A stretch of 64,000 nt of DNA from NCBI GenBank assembly GCA_030141605.1, contig JAQGDQ010000295.1, forward strand, positions 1 to 64,000, in the 5' to 3' direction. How positions within the stretch are numbered: position 1 is the first letter of the stretch; each line of letters starts with the position of its first letter. The notes under the pieces are model-generated. The model saw only the letters and a list, made by a program, of their open reading frames with translations. It was not told the DNA's origin and made no database searches. The DNA is from Tubiluchus corallicola. Lineage: Eukaryota; Priapulida; Priapulimorpha; Priapulimorphida; Tubiluchidae. This document shows positions 12,445-24,500 of the stretch, one piece after another. The translations under genes were made by a program, and so were the position numbers.

Positions 12445-13445
12445 TTTCTCGATATTCCAACCTACGAATGTCCAAAATAGGGAGCTGACAAAAATTCAGC
12501 TGGGTCTGGAAGGACCTTGCATTGTAAGTTCCCTTAATGATGCTGCCGGCCTTCAATACTTTTTATGCTTTCAGGCTTTAAGCATTGTGTATTTGCTGTG
12601 ATACCTGCTTTGATGTGTGTTTGTTGAATATTTCTTATGAATATTTTTACTGTTTTGTCTAAAACAATTTTAGATTCCTAGACCTAATTTGTGTTATACA
12701 GATTTATGCCAGTTGCTTTTTAATTGCTTACAATGTGTAATATTGGTCACTAATAGAATCTTAGTTTAAGCGGAATTGTAGGGAAGGTGTTGTGTTGCGC
12801 ACACTTCAGAGCCCATGCTTTTGTTATTATTACTAATATTGGTTATTGTCACAGTTAGTATTGTCAGTATTATTTTTTTCCATTGGCGATGCCCTACGTA
12901 ATTATCACGACAGACTGTCTTGTATGTATACAAGATGAATGTATACAAAATTACGTATGGACTGAAATCACTGAAATATAGTCAGTTATATATATAGTAA
13001 TACAGCCAGCTAGAGCATTAGAAATAAAGATAGAGAGCAGTGTAGGCAGACGGACAGGAAGATAGGGAGCAGGCGAAATTTTAAAGTTGACAATAAAATT
13101 ATAGAAGGCATATTACCAGCTTGTATAAATTGTTTTTGAATTTAGAATTTCATTTATCTCTACCTTGAATTGCCCTATTTTCTTCATGTTGTTCTGTGGA
13201 ATATCTTAAAAGTTGTGTTTTGATACTACTTCTGTTTTCTGTTGAACAGGAAGCGCCTTGCTAAAATTTTGACGGAAGGAAATTACAATCTAAATTTCCT
13301 AAGCCTAACAATAGCCCTAATCTTAACCCTGACCATAACTCTAATCCGCTTCACGAACAAATTTCTCGTGTGTGGGAAATTGTAAACTTTAACCATTTTG
13401 ACTTTGCTAGCGTTTAAACATAGTTTTAGATAAAGCGCGTGCGCA
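12445..13445. other. Intergenic; short degenerate CCTAA-rich patch at 13300-13350
   Basis: The patch has CCTAA/CCCTAAT/TTAACCCTGA-type words that resemble a decayed telomere-like or common satellite run. Nothing else recognised. Confidence 0.35.
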
Positions 13446-13446
13446 T

Positions 13447-13614
13447 AGAGAGATTGCTAGCTTACGCATCGAACAGTACTTCAAAGTGTGCAGTTTTTGT
13501 TTAACAATCGAATGCAGTTTTGCCCAACAACATGGCGCCCATTGTTTGCCGAACAGCAGAGCAATTGTTTGCCTCCTTTTGCCTCACCTTTTGCGCGAGT
13601 CTAGCAATCTCTAT
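13447..13614. mobile_element. Candidate 168-bp MITE
   Basis: Terminal inverted repeats AGAGAGATTGCTAG at the left and CTAGCAATCTCTAT at the right share 12 bases. The interior is GC-richer than the flanks and has no frame. No convincing target-site duplication. Confidence 0.45.
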
Positions 13615-13703
13615 CTGAGGACGCACCTAAATCAGTGCGTTTAAACCAACACTACATCATAGAAATGTTGCTGGGTTACTGCTGTTACTAAGAGCTACTG
13701 TAA

Positions 13704-14091
13704 CTATTCTGTTTTCTTTCTCTCCCTGATGCATGATGAGGATAAGGAGTGATGTTCCGTATTGGCACAAATGGCATGTATGGAATTAGGAACCAAGATA
13801 CCAAGATTTTGAGTGTCTTCGGTTGCATAAACTAAACACAAGGAAGATGAGTGAAGAAAAGACACAGCCGGCTCAAAAGAGCATACCATCAAAAGCAACT
13901 TCAAGGCCAAATACCTCTGGTACTAAATCTAACCAGCCTGCAACCAAGGCAGCAATAGCTCGAACATGATTACTGTAAGGTCGTGAATGTGCTTGCAGAG
14001 TGATCAAAATTAACCAACATCGAGTCAAGTCAGTAACTGGATGTGTGACGGACCGACCGGAAAATATCTTGTGGATGGTTTCACCTATCAT
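13704..14091 (-). pseudogene. Coding-like fragment of unknown origin
   Basis: Two - strand frames overlap at 13873-13910: 14091-13873 (RAIAALVAGWLDLVPEVFGL) and 13910-13704 (LCLVYATEDTQNLGILVPNS). The composition is protein-like and a single frameshift would join them. I do not recognise the family. Confidence 0.25.
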
Positions 14092-14099
14092 ATTGTCCT

Positions 14100-16269
14100 A
14101 TCTATTTATCTTGTTAAGGGAAGATGTGTAGCGCACCCGAATGTCGCTAACAGCTTATCAACGACAACGTTAAGTAGGCCATGCCAACAAATGCTGTACC
14201 GGTCATTTCCGAAAGCTAAGTTTCAAAAACAGCGTAATTAGAGAGGCATGTAAGTAATTATTAATGGCGTAAGAGGCCCAGGGACTAAAAGTTTTGCCAT
14301 GTTTATCTCCTGAGGTAGAGATATATGGCTTCGAATGAAAGAAATATATAATTATTGTTTTATTCAATTTTCTGTATGAATTTGTAATGTTAACGTTGTT
14401 AATGCCAGAAAATTTGACGTATTGAAGCCAGTTCGACATTGTGGCCACTAGTGGAGTTTACTAATTTTAAATTTTCTTGGCAATCTGCAGTACAATGTCA
14501 GATTTCTCAGAAATTCGAAGCAAAGATCGTCTAGTAATAATTATTATATAGTTTATACTCTCCACTGCAATATAACTTTGCAATTTCAATTCATTTGGTT
14601 TCTGAGCAAACTTTTTGCTCCTACGCAGCATAACTGGGATTCGAAACCGCAAGCATTTGACTCAACGACGTAGTGTGTTTTTGGCTCTATTGTTCATCAG
14701 TCATGTGCTGCCATCTGTTCGCAGCTGGCGAAATTTTGAACGCTTTTCGTTTTCTGTTTCGTTTAGCTGTGCAGCTATAGTGCGGCCTCGTAGTGCGTGC
14801 ACAATCTCACAACAAAGATTTTGAAATGAATTCAGTTAAATAGACATACAGACATAGACATGTTTGTTGATCTCTTCTAGTGCACATTCACAAAAAATAC
14901 ACGATTGATTAATCATATAAAATTTGCAACAAAATAAAAGGAAGAAAATACATGTCAAGAAGTGATAAAGTGGGTGCAAGAGAAAGGAGTAGCAAGACAC
15001 CATGTACCCTTCTTAAATTAATAAAATAAAAACTATATGCGCTGCAAAATTACTAGTAAAAGACTGCAAATTAGGTATCAAGAACAACAACAACAAAACA
15101 ATTTTTGTACATTTACAGGTGCATCTTAAATTGTACGCCTTATTTGGATATGTAAATAAATATAATCTCCATATGTAGCTTATAGGGTTTCAGTTTCAGT
15201 TTAAACACAGACTATAGTTTCAGTTAAGGTCTGAAACTATAAAGAAAACTTAAATTCTCGGTGTTTATCTTATTAGTAAGGATAAAATGAATATGACTGG
15301 CTGCTTTACATCATAACTTGAGCATCTGACAGTAACTTAGGGTCGAGAAATGTCTGTTTTGTAAAACTTATAAACAATCACTAGTGCTTTCCAGTCTGAA
15401 TGTTTCCCAAAGCTGAAGGTTCGCTGCCTTCCTCGACCAAATGTAAGAACGGCTTTTGTGAACAGGGAGCAAGAGGAGTGAGCTTTTATTTATTACCATG
15501 ATTAAGTATCGCTAGGAGACCATTCATTCCAGATCTGGAGTTAAGGAACTAATTTTGTTTTTGAGTCTGTAAAGTAAAAACAGGCTACTTTGCCATATGG
15601 TTTGACTTAAGCAAATAGCAGTAAAATAGTGTTTAGATAGTAGACTGTATGGATTTAGTAGTCAAATTGAATAATGTATGTTTCGGTATCACTTTTGAAG
15701 CCATTACAAGACAGTGTGATTATTTTACAAGCCAACAATGCTGCACTGCTATTAAGGCTAAATCAACTAATTCGAGCGCCAGGCGAATTGTTTATTCATC
15801 ATATATTACCCCGGGTGTTGTAAATAATAGCGATTTTGTGTTCTGGCTTATTGCATCATGTTATAATTACAATGCTATGATTGCCGCGTGGCGTACGTAC
15901 GGTGGAGTGCTCTAGTTCGAAACCTCCAGATTTTGACAGGGAATCAGGAGTTCAGGCCACATCGCAATTTTTTGCCAGTTTCTTAGCTAACTCGCTGTTA
16001 ATGCAGTATGTTTCGCAAATTAATGCTTTTGGTGTTCTCCTGACCAAAATACACCTCTGCAGCCACACACGCCTCTGCAAGTCGAATTACGCAATCTTTA
16101 TGGTTATACCTACCTACGTATATCCCGTGTTTTACGTGGGAGTCTTAGATTAACATTACAGGTACGATGCCTGTTGTAGTTGTCTAGCAATTTCCTGTGT
16201 ACAAGATTAGGTTCTATTTGTGTTCAGGCTATTTTTGTGTGATCAAATATACTTCGCTTCGGTTTACAG
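14100..16269. other. Intergenic, nothing recognised
   Basis: No coding exon or RNA gene found. A TTTCAGTTT-rich imperfect dyad lies at 15185-15242. Confidence 0.45.
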
Positions 16270-16313
16270 CGAACTACACCAGGTCTTTGCGCTGCCTGGG
16301 GCTTCTTGATGAG
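16270..16313 (+). other. Speculative 44-nt upstream exon of EVI5
   Basis: A 44-base segment lies between an acceptor (GGTTTACAG) and a strong donor (GAG|GTAAGTA). It is open in the frame that ends phase 2, and it carries ATG AG at its end, so splicing to exon 2 would give Met-Arg-LeuLeuGluThrAsp. It could equally be an untranslated exon spliced to exon 1a, or chance. Confidence 0.2.
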
Positions 16314-18345
16314 GTAAGTACTTCAGGCTCATTTCACCTGAGGAGAGGCCGAGTTCTGGCATGTTTGAAGGCGTTAAAATCTTGGACATAAAAACGTCAA
16401 ATAACTTGTTTTATGAAACTGAAAAGTCGTTTGCACTCTAGAATTTCCATGTGGTGTTTCATGATAGATGTGGTGTAACCGTTGTGCTGCTCCATTATAA
16501 CTATAGCTATCCTAGGTGTGTTTGACTGGGTAAAAATAACCTTTTTGTGATGCTGAAAATTTGCATGTAACTGCAGGTGTCTCGATTAACACGCGTCGAT
16601 GAGTCACTGAATAATAAATGTTGGCGTTAAGAGTGCACTGAATCTATTAGAAGTTACTTCAGAGCAACATATGCTCAAGTATCGGGCGCAACTGGTGCTC
16701 CACTTGGTGTCACCATGCCAAAAGGTTGACGTGTCGACTTTCTGAGAGTTCTGTGTCAAAAAGGCTGAAGACTAGGCCATTTGAAATCTAGCAACTACGC
16801 GTTCGCACGAGGATACGGAATGAGTTCTGTTGGCGTTAGAATTGGATCAGTTATTTATCTCTTAGTGACTAGAGTCATGAAAATATAGTGTCTGTAAAAG
16901 TCTGTTTCAGCTACATTGTGCCACAGAGAGCTTGAGTTAGACAAAAAGCAGCAACTACAGTGAAAATAGTGACCAAGCAATCACCAATTCAAGTCACTAA
17001 ATCTGAAGAAGTTGATATTAGTAATTCATTCGCAAAATCCAGAGAAGAGGTTATAGACTTTAGTGTAATGAATTACAGTGAAACTTCAGTATAAACAAGA
17101 CTTGGTGTTCTTATTACTTTGATAATATATGTATGTATTTAGTAGCTTCTAGTCCTGATCGTTTGTATAACACTTTGGTTGGTTTATGATTTTTTACCTT
17201 GTTTATGTATTTCTACAATTGGACAATTTGCCCAACGTTTTCGAATTATCGAAAGCCAGTTCTTTAGCATTTCATTCTTGAGTGTCTCTTTTTCCTGTCC
17301 TTACTGGGAGTGAATGAAGATTGTGTGAAGACGAGGGATATCATCTTGTGTCCTTTTGTTCTAGCAGTTTATCGTTGTTGGCTCTTCAAATAAAGCAGTG
17401 TTTTTTGTGCGGAAATATAGAGTGCTTTTACAGCAGACGTATCCTTGCCCCAGGCATAAGTCATGGTTTTGTGATGAATAGAAAACTAAGACAACAGCTA
17501 TAACTTATACCTTGGCTGAAAAGAAGTTGAAACAACAAGTCTTATGTGTGTATGTGAAAAAATCCAAGATAACAAGTTACATATATAAGTGTTGTCATAA
17601 TTGTGCGTTAAAGACTTTGAGACGTCGCTGTGGTTACGCCTTGTACTAAAAAAGAACTTGAAATGATGTTCATGTAAACTTGTGTTATGGATAACTGGAA
17701 AGATGGGTTACTCCTGGCATGTATGAAAAAGCAATGTTCAACTTGCATCTTGTGCTACACATAATTGAATGTGTGTTTTAATTTCCTCATCGGCATTGGA
17801 GAAAACTCGAGACCTTTGTTTACTACTGAACTTAAAGCGGGTTATTTAATTATACCTTGTACATAACAGTAGTCACAATATTACATTAGGTCATTTATAC
17901 TTTGTGCTGTACAGAACTATGCCAACAAATTACTTTTTCCACTTGGACTTACATCAAAATATTGTTCATACCTTGTGGTTTTGAAAACTTGAGCTAACAT
18001 ATAACTTCAAACGAACTTGAAACAACTGTGGTTACTTAAGTGTTCTGATGTAGGGAACTTGGAACTTTCACTATAAGAACTGTGAATAACAGGCTACATA
18101 AATTATACCAAGCTGTGCTGTAGTTAAAAAGCAGCTTGCTGGTATTTGCTTTGAAAAAAAATTGTGATAGCACTCATAGCAGGGAACATCTCTTGTACTG
18201 CAGAAAACTTGCTACAAAGTGACATTGCCCATACATTGTGTTAAGAAGAGTCTTGGCGCAATAGCTAGCTTATTCCTTACTGCTGACGTCAATTGAAAGC
18301 TTACCCCTGAAAGCGTCTGATGTGAACATATTTTCTTGCATCCAG
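16314..18345. other. Upstream flank of EVI5 exon 1a
   Basis: Expected to hold a promoter or 5' UTR exon, but no clear TATA box or CpG-dense promoter can be picked out by eye. Confidence 0.3.
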
Positions 18346-18347
18346 AG

Positions 18348-18538
18348 ATGTTCTCGTCTAGCGACATTGGCGCATTGGCTAAACGGCTTGCGAGCAGCGG
18401 CAGTGACACTGATATTGACAACAGCGATGTCGATGAGTGTGAGCAGGAAGAAGAGGAAGAAACTCCTTTGGGAGACAAAATCTTTGAGGCTCTGGCATCT
18501 AATGTTGTGTTGCAGAGTTTCAGAAGTAAACTGAACAA
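18348..18538 (+). CDS. EVI5: EVI5 exon 1a (first coding exon, isoform A)
   Basis: The exon encodes residues 1-63 plus two bases of codon 64: MFSSSDIGALAKRL, then a strongly acidic stretch (residues 20-39) and a helix-like end. The donor is AA|GTAGGT and the final AA joins G of exon 2 to make the Lys of NKLLETD, where vertebrate EVI5 has NRLLETD. The ATG sits two bases after an acceptor-like TTTTCTTGCATCCAG, so this exon may have an untranslated exon or a spliced leader ahead of it. The N-terminus itself has no recognised domain. Confidence 0.8.
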
Positions 18539-21500
18539 GTAGGTTTTAATTTCCTTTTTTTGTAATAAAAAGAAATGCATGTAACTTCTGATTTGCTTCC
18601 AAGGACAAAAAAAGAGAAGTGTATATTTTATTATGTGTGTGTTAGTTGTATTGTAGAATCCATGGATTTTTGCATTTGTCTGTTCATTCGTTCATCCACT
18701 TAGGCATTCCCAGGAAATATATTTGTGAGACCACTTGCTTTGTGCAAGCCAACTTGGCATAAATACCTTCTACTTATGGTCAGAATGGTCATTATGTTAA
18801 TGTTATGTACTCCACTGACCAGTTGAACTTTGGTGCATTGCTAAAATTTGTTTGCTCGCTATTTGCTCCAAAACTAGGGCTAAAATCAATATTTGATATG
18901 TGGCTTGGTGAGGACCAGTGTGCACGGAAGTCTAATGGTTATTTTCACGTGCTTTTCACTTCACCAGTTTTCTATACACCAAGTAAATTGTGGAAAGGCG
19001 ACGATTTCACGCTTACAGTAAGCTGGATAACGGCCACTTAACGACCAAATCATTGAAATCAGTCAAAACCACATGGAATATGCATCAAACTGTTTTTGAG
19101 TGTAAGGTTTTCACGTGTGCAGAGTTTCATATTTTGCTATTTAGCAGCATGCAAGCCAACCCCTACGGTTCAAATTGATGTTTCTTATTCCTTTTTTTTA
19201 TTTTATTGCTCATGCCAATATAGAAAAAAGCCTTTTCAAAAAAGTTCCTTTGCTTTTATCCAAGATGATCCCAGGAATTAATAAGTAACTTCCTATTTTT
19301 ACTGCTTCGCTTTCTTTTCTCAGTTGCTCATGCCTTTGAAAATACCTTTCCAAATCTCATGTTGGCTTAACTAGTTTTCCTGCATTATCATCATGGCCAA
19401 TGGCAATACAGTTATTCTTGACTGACTCCACAGTAAATCTGGGCTGGACCGCTATGAGAAATATGCAGGTATTTCACCTGATTTCCAGAACCTGGCAGGA
19501 TTATAAGTTAAGAAGTATTAGCTCATTCGTGTTGTGCTTTTGAGGTGTTTGATTGCAGTTTTTCAGTCATGCTCAACGTTGGTATTTTCCTGCATTTTCT
19601 TTTGCGTGCACAGCGCTGGCTAGTGTTGGGTGTGTGTGTTTTAATCATAGTATTATAAAAAGTCAGTTTCGCTTTTCAAATCTTCATGCAGCTTTGGGCC
19701 GCTCGAGATTTTAGTTCGCAGTTGATTGCTGTTGAATTTAAAACTGTTATTGAGCTTGCTTACGGAGATGATTTTCCGTGCCCTTTACTGTGATTGGATG
19801 ATTCTGATTTTTGACGAAAATTAAGTTTGTTTATTGGCAATAAAACGCGCGGCTGACAGTATCAGCTGACTCAGCGGTGAATTCAACCACCTTTCGAATC
19901 AAAGCATCGTAAAGCAGCACTGAAGACAAAATACGATTGGGTGTCAAAATGTAGTTCAGATATTGTTGATAATCATATATTCAGAAACTGACGATAAGCT
20001 TTGTACAGGCAAAAATAAGTTGTTTTGGCATGACGTCACTATTATCTCTAGTGCATTTAACAATGCACGTGCGCATGCGGTAAAACTCAAACAAAATGTT
20101 ACTGTATCAAAATTTTTGCGTAATAGCGTAATAGCGATTTACATAACTTGCACCACCCCACAAGTTCAATTGTATTCTTTGGAAAACATAAAGTGAGCAT
20201 TGCTTTGAACGGTACTAGGTAACCTGGTCGTGAAACATTTAAAAAGCAAGAAAGATGAGAAATCTGCAAATTTAGTCATGTTGTAATAATAACGAGTAAT
20301 ATAAGAGACGTCACGCTAAAATTTTCCCTACGCTGCACCTCGTTACTAATTTTTGTTTCGTCTAACGCATATAGCGGATTGAAATACTTGATGAAAAAAC
20401 TGTGATTTGAGCTTAAGATAAAAGTGCCTTCACCGCTGCTTTAAACACACCAATTGTTTAATAATAAATATTTACACGCGGGGTGCAAGATTCTCAGGAT
20501 ATTCAAAAATTAATAATGTTTCCACTTGATTATTTACTTTGTATATTGAACGTTATTAGTTATTAATTAACAGAAACTGAGCCGTTTGCTTGTTTAGTAG
20601 AGTAAAAGTAGTCACTATAAATTAGATAAAAAAGTGTTATTCACTGTGTTTTTAAACGCGAACCAACAAATGACACAGCATTAAAGGTTATGTTTGCAGT
20701 TGTTCGTAGATGTCACTAGTTGTCCGTGTTCTGAAAAGCAAAACTGCATCGCCTGGCGTTGCACGTAAAATAGAATGTTTTTTAAGAAACGTAAAAAGGC
20801 GGAAATAAAGTTGTTCTTTGGTTGAATTGTAGGCCATTATTTAATATTTTACTTGCATTCTTCAACATAAACTCAACTAGAAGCAGAACAGAAAAGCAGC
20901 CTTTATTATTTATAGTAATTATTTAGTTCGTGACTTTAAAGCATTTCATAAATAAAATCCACTGTTTAATGAATATCTATGTTGACACTTTTTCAGTTAT
21001 TGGCTAAGTAAACAATCGTACATTTGTAAGCCGTTTACTATATAATTCGATCATTCAAATATTACACAAACAACTACAGTAGCTGACAAAACGTTTTAAT
21101 CGTATGTCTTAACAAACGTCTTGAACAGTTTCTTTTATGTTCCGAAATTTCTTAGGCTCTCCATCTTTTATTTACGTTCACCCGCCGTCTTTGTGAAACT
21201 CGCACAAAGCCAGTAAAAATTTTATTTTATTTCTTGCATTAAACGCTTGAAACTCCCCGTTGATCCTGTGCCTAATGTCATTCGTAGGAATTTGCTTGAA
21301 TGCTTGCGAGAAATTCATCGTTTCCGTCGGACCGCGTGGGGACGGCTTTTGTTGCAAGAAAAGTTTAGTTAATGTAGAACATTTTCGTGTGAACGCCTGT
21401 TGTAAGCGTGTCTAAATTTTCCTACATTCGCATTTTTGCAGAACGACCATTTTATTACAAATAACATGTACAGTAGTTAAAAATATCCAATTTGTCTGAA

Positions 21501-24500
21501 ATAGCGTTGCAATTTTGACTGTTTTTTCGTATTTTCTTACATTGTGCTATTATCAGATGTGATTAAGCAGGGCCAACGTAGCTTCTACTGTTAGTGTGAA
21601 CGCAATTTACCTATTCTTAGTGTGCACAGGCTTTACCTTGAAGCATCGGGTAAACAGTAACCGTGATCAAAAGCTTAAACTTTCGCTGATACAAGAATTT
21701 GCCGGAATCCGTGTGAGAACTTGGTGGGGAGAAGTGAAAACAATTCTACAGTTGTTTCCTGTTCTCTTGCATTCTAATGAAAGTAAACCATTGTTGGTAT
21801 GTTAAACTGGTATTGGCTGTGCTTCAAAGTCTTTCCTTTCAGAGGTCATTAGGGTAGCACATTGCAACTGAGTCGGACAGCACTCAGATTCACTGTTCAT
21901 GTACGTTTCTTACCAAGCTTTTGCGAGCTCTCGATTTGTGTGTGTAGATTGATCACTAAAGGAAGAAATCAGTGATCAATGTTTGATTGGTTTTGATACT
22001 CATGCGTTTACAGCTAAAGATTAAAGTTCGCGCGATAATGGTCCAGGGATGGCTAAAATCACGAAATGTTATTTACTGAAGAGTCAACTACAGTTTGATT
22101 TCAAACTAGACTTGCTGTTGCTAAATAGAGCAATGAATATAAATGTGTGTTTGTGAATGCCCGCATTACAAGCCAATAATGTGGTTTCCGTAAGTGTTTG
22201 GTTCATGTACTAGAGTTGGTATCTCATATCGGTTTTTTTTCTGAAATTCATTTTGAACTGAATTTTTAATTTCAACAGTTTATTGGTTTGTCAAAATTGA
22301 AACGATTTGACAAAAATGCGGCTTAGTTTACACATTGTGCGCGTACATGGAGAATGTGCATCTGTTTTGTTAGGAATTGGCATTATACGCGTGAACTTAT
22401 TTCAAAAGTACGTGCGAGTCTTTAAGGTAGTTTGAAGTTTAAAGATGCGCTAGCTACTGTTGGTTCAATTGAAAATTGTAGATGGCATTTGTGCAGTTCT
22501 TGCGAATATGTATCTTTCGCGTCTGTGACGCATTAAGTGGCGTTTATCTAACATCCGTATGCGTATGCGGAACAGATAAAATCGGTTTATATTGTTTTCA
22601 ATGTACCTGTTTATCAGACCTGCGTTATGTGTTATATTTCTGCAGCTATTTCCTATTGATTTTTTATTCCGCAGCTATTCCGCAGGTGGACAACGCATAA
22701 CGCATACGGATGTCAGGTAAACGCCACTTAAGTATAAAAACAGGGGAAAAAATTTTGAAAGAAAATCTAGAACCTATCATAGCTGCCGAGATGGTATTAT
22801 GGCAGTTTTAAAAGCTTTTTGACGTTTTAAAAGACGGAATTGCAATTCTGAACACCAAAATTAATGTTTTTTTTGCATTGATAGCCTACATGGACACCCA
22901 GTGAACCCTGTTTATAGCCAATATTTACAAGTCAAAGCGAAGTAAATTTATGGCGTGTAGGCGAGGTCTATTAATTCAAGTAGTACTTCACTTACATTAC
23001 TCTCTGAGGTACAGTGACTGCTGTAACCTTGCCCTCGGTAGCTCTTATTTATTGACAGAATTCGGTTGCAGAACCTCCAAAGTGGACAACGGCGTTTCAG
23101 TGTTTGACTATAACACTGTAATCCATGGCAGAACTGAGCATGTGAAACTGCACAGTATGCATATGTGTATTAATTAGTGGAAGGATTGATTCTAAACATA
23201 GACATTGTGTGAGCTTAAATAGAACAAATGTATTTTGTGAAGTTTCTGGAACTGCTTTTGGTCGAAACGCAATATATATCATCTTTATTCGCATATTATA
23301 ATGCAATACATTAAATTGTTGTATAGTACATTACAATGTTGTATGTAAATTAATAAAGTAGATAATGCGCCGGTATACAGAACTGAAACTGTCATTTATA
23401 CGCGTGAAAATATGTCTATATTGCGTCTTTCGATGAAATTTGTTTGGCGCAGTCGTTTCTGCATGTGCGAACGCTTTTTGTTGCAATGTGAACTCATTCA
23501 TTAGTTTGAGACTCAACAGGTGGCGTTCTTGTCTTTCTGTGATGTAGGTAACGGGCTGGTATTCAGAACCAAAAGTGTGATAATTTTATTCGCGTAAAAT
23601 GACTGTCTTGTTTGGGTTGCAGCAAGAGTGTACAGTCGTCTCTGTGTATGTGAACGTTTTTTTTACCGCAGTGTGAACGCAGTCCTTGTTTCAGTGGCGT
23701 TCTGTCTTTCTTTGGTGTATGTAAAAACCACGTTTTTATATTTCAAGTTTGGCTTTCTTACAGTTTAACTGTTTAATTTCTTTGCAAGGTTTTTAGTACT
23801 TACAATAAATTAATAAACACATTGCCGCATTGTGTGTCGTCCGCATGGGGTCTTTGTACCAAAACTGGTTGTATTTTTGACCAAAAGTACACATACCTAC
23901 ACCCTCGGGCGTTACTGTGCGTATAATTTCGCTGCCTTCATACCTGTATCAACAGCTATGTGAAAAATTCGTGCCGTGGTGAAATCGCCGTTTTAACTGG
24001 TCGTTTTATGACTTCTAGCTTTTTGTCGACTTTCAAGTGCGGTGTTAAAACGTTTAGTTTAAACGCGTTTTTGCCTTGGATAGATTGCGCTTATGAATCT
24101 CTACAAGTGAGCAAATATTCAAGCGCTCATATTGTTGAAATGTTCACGTGAAGTGTCTAAATTCTGTAGTGATGGTGTTGCTCTTGGTTGCGATCGAAAT
24201 ATAAAATGTCTTCGTAATTTTTTAAACTCTCGCGTACCTTACCTAGATAATATTTAGGTAATAAAGCAGAACTTCATTTTCACTTTGCGTTTATTTTGCT
24301 ACCGTTCAGCTATTTTATCGAGTGTTCATTTGTTCAAACTATAGTGTCGTGATCATCTGAACTAGCAGACATATGCCATTAACCAGGGTGAATTATCTAT
24401 GCTGTCTGGGAGTCATGTGAATCATTGAGTACAATATCAATGATAGCAGTGGTTCATTAACTACTCTCTACTGTGATTGTTGAAAACGTTTCTGGGATGT

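Noticed and set aside
13300-13350. CCCTAA-like words suggesting interstitial telomere
   Set aside because: Too few and too degenerate; only isolated units match.
18212-18580. 122-codon - strand frame
   Set aside because: Antisense shadow of EVI5 exon 1a; the + strand reading fits the family and the splice phase.
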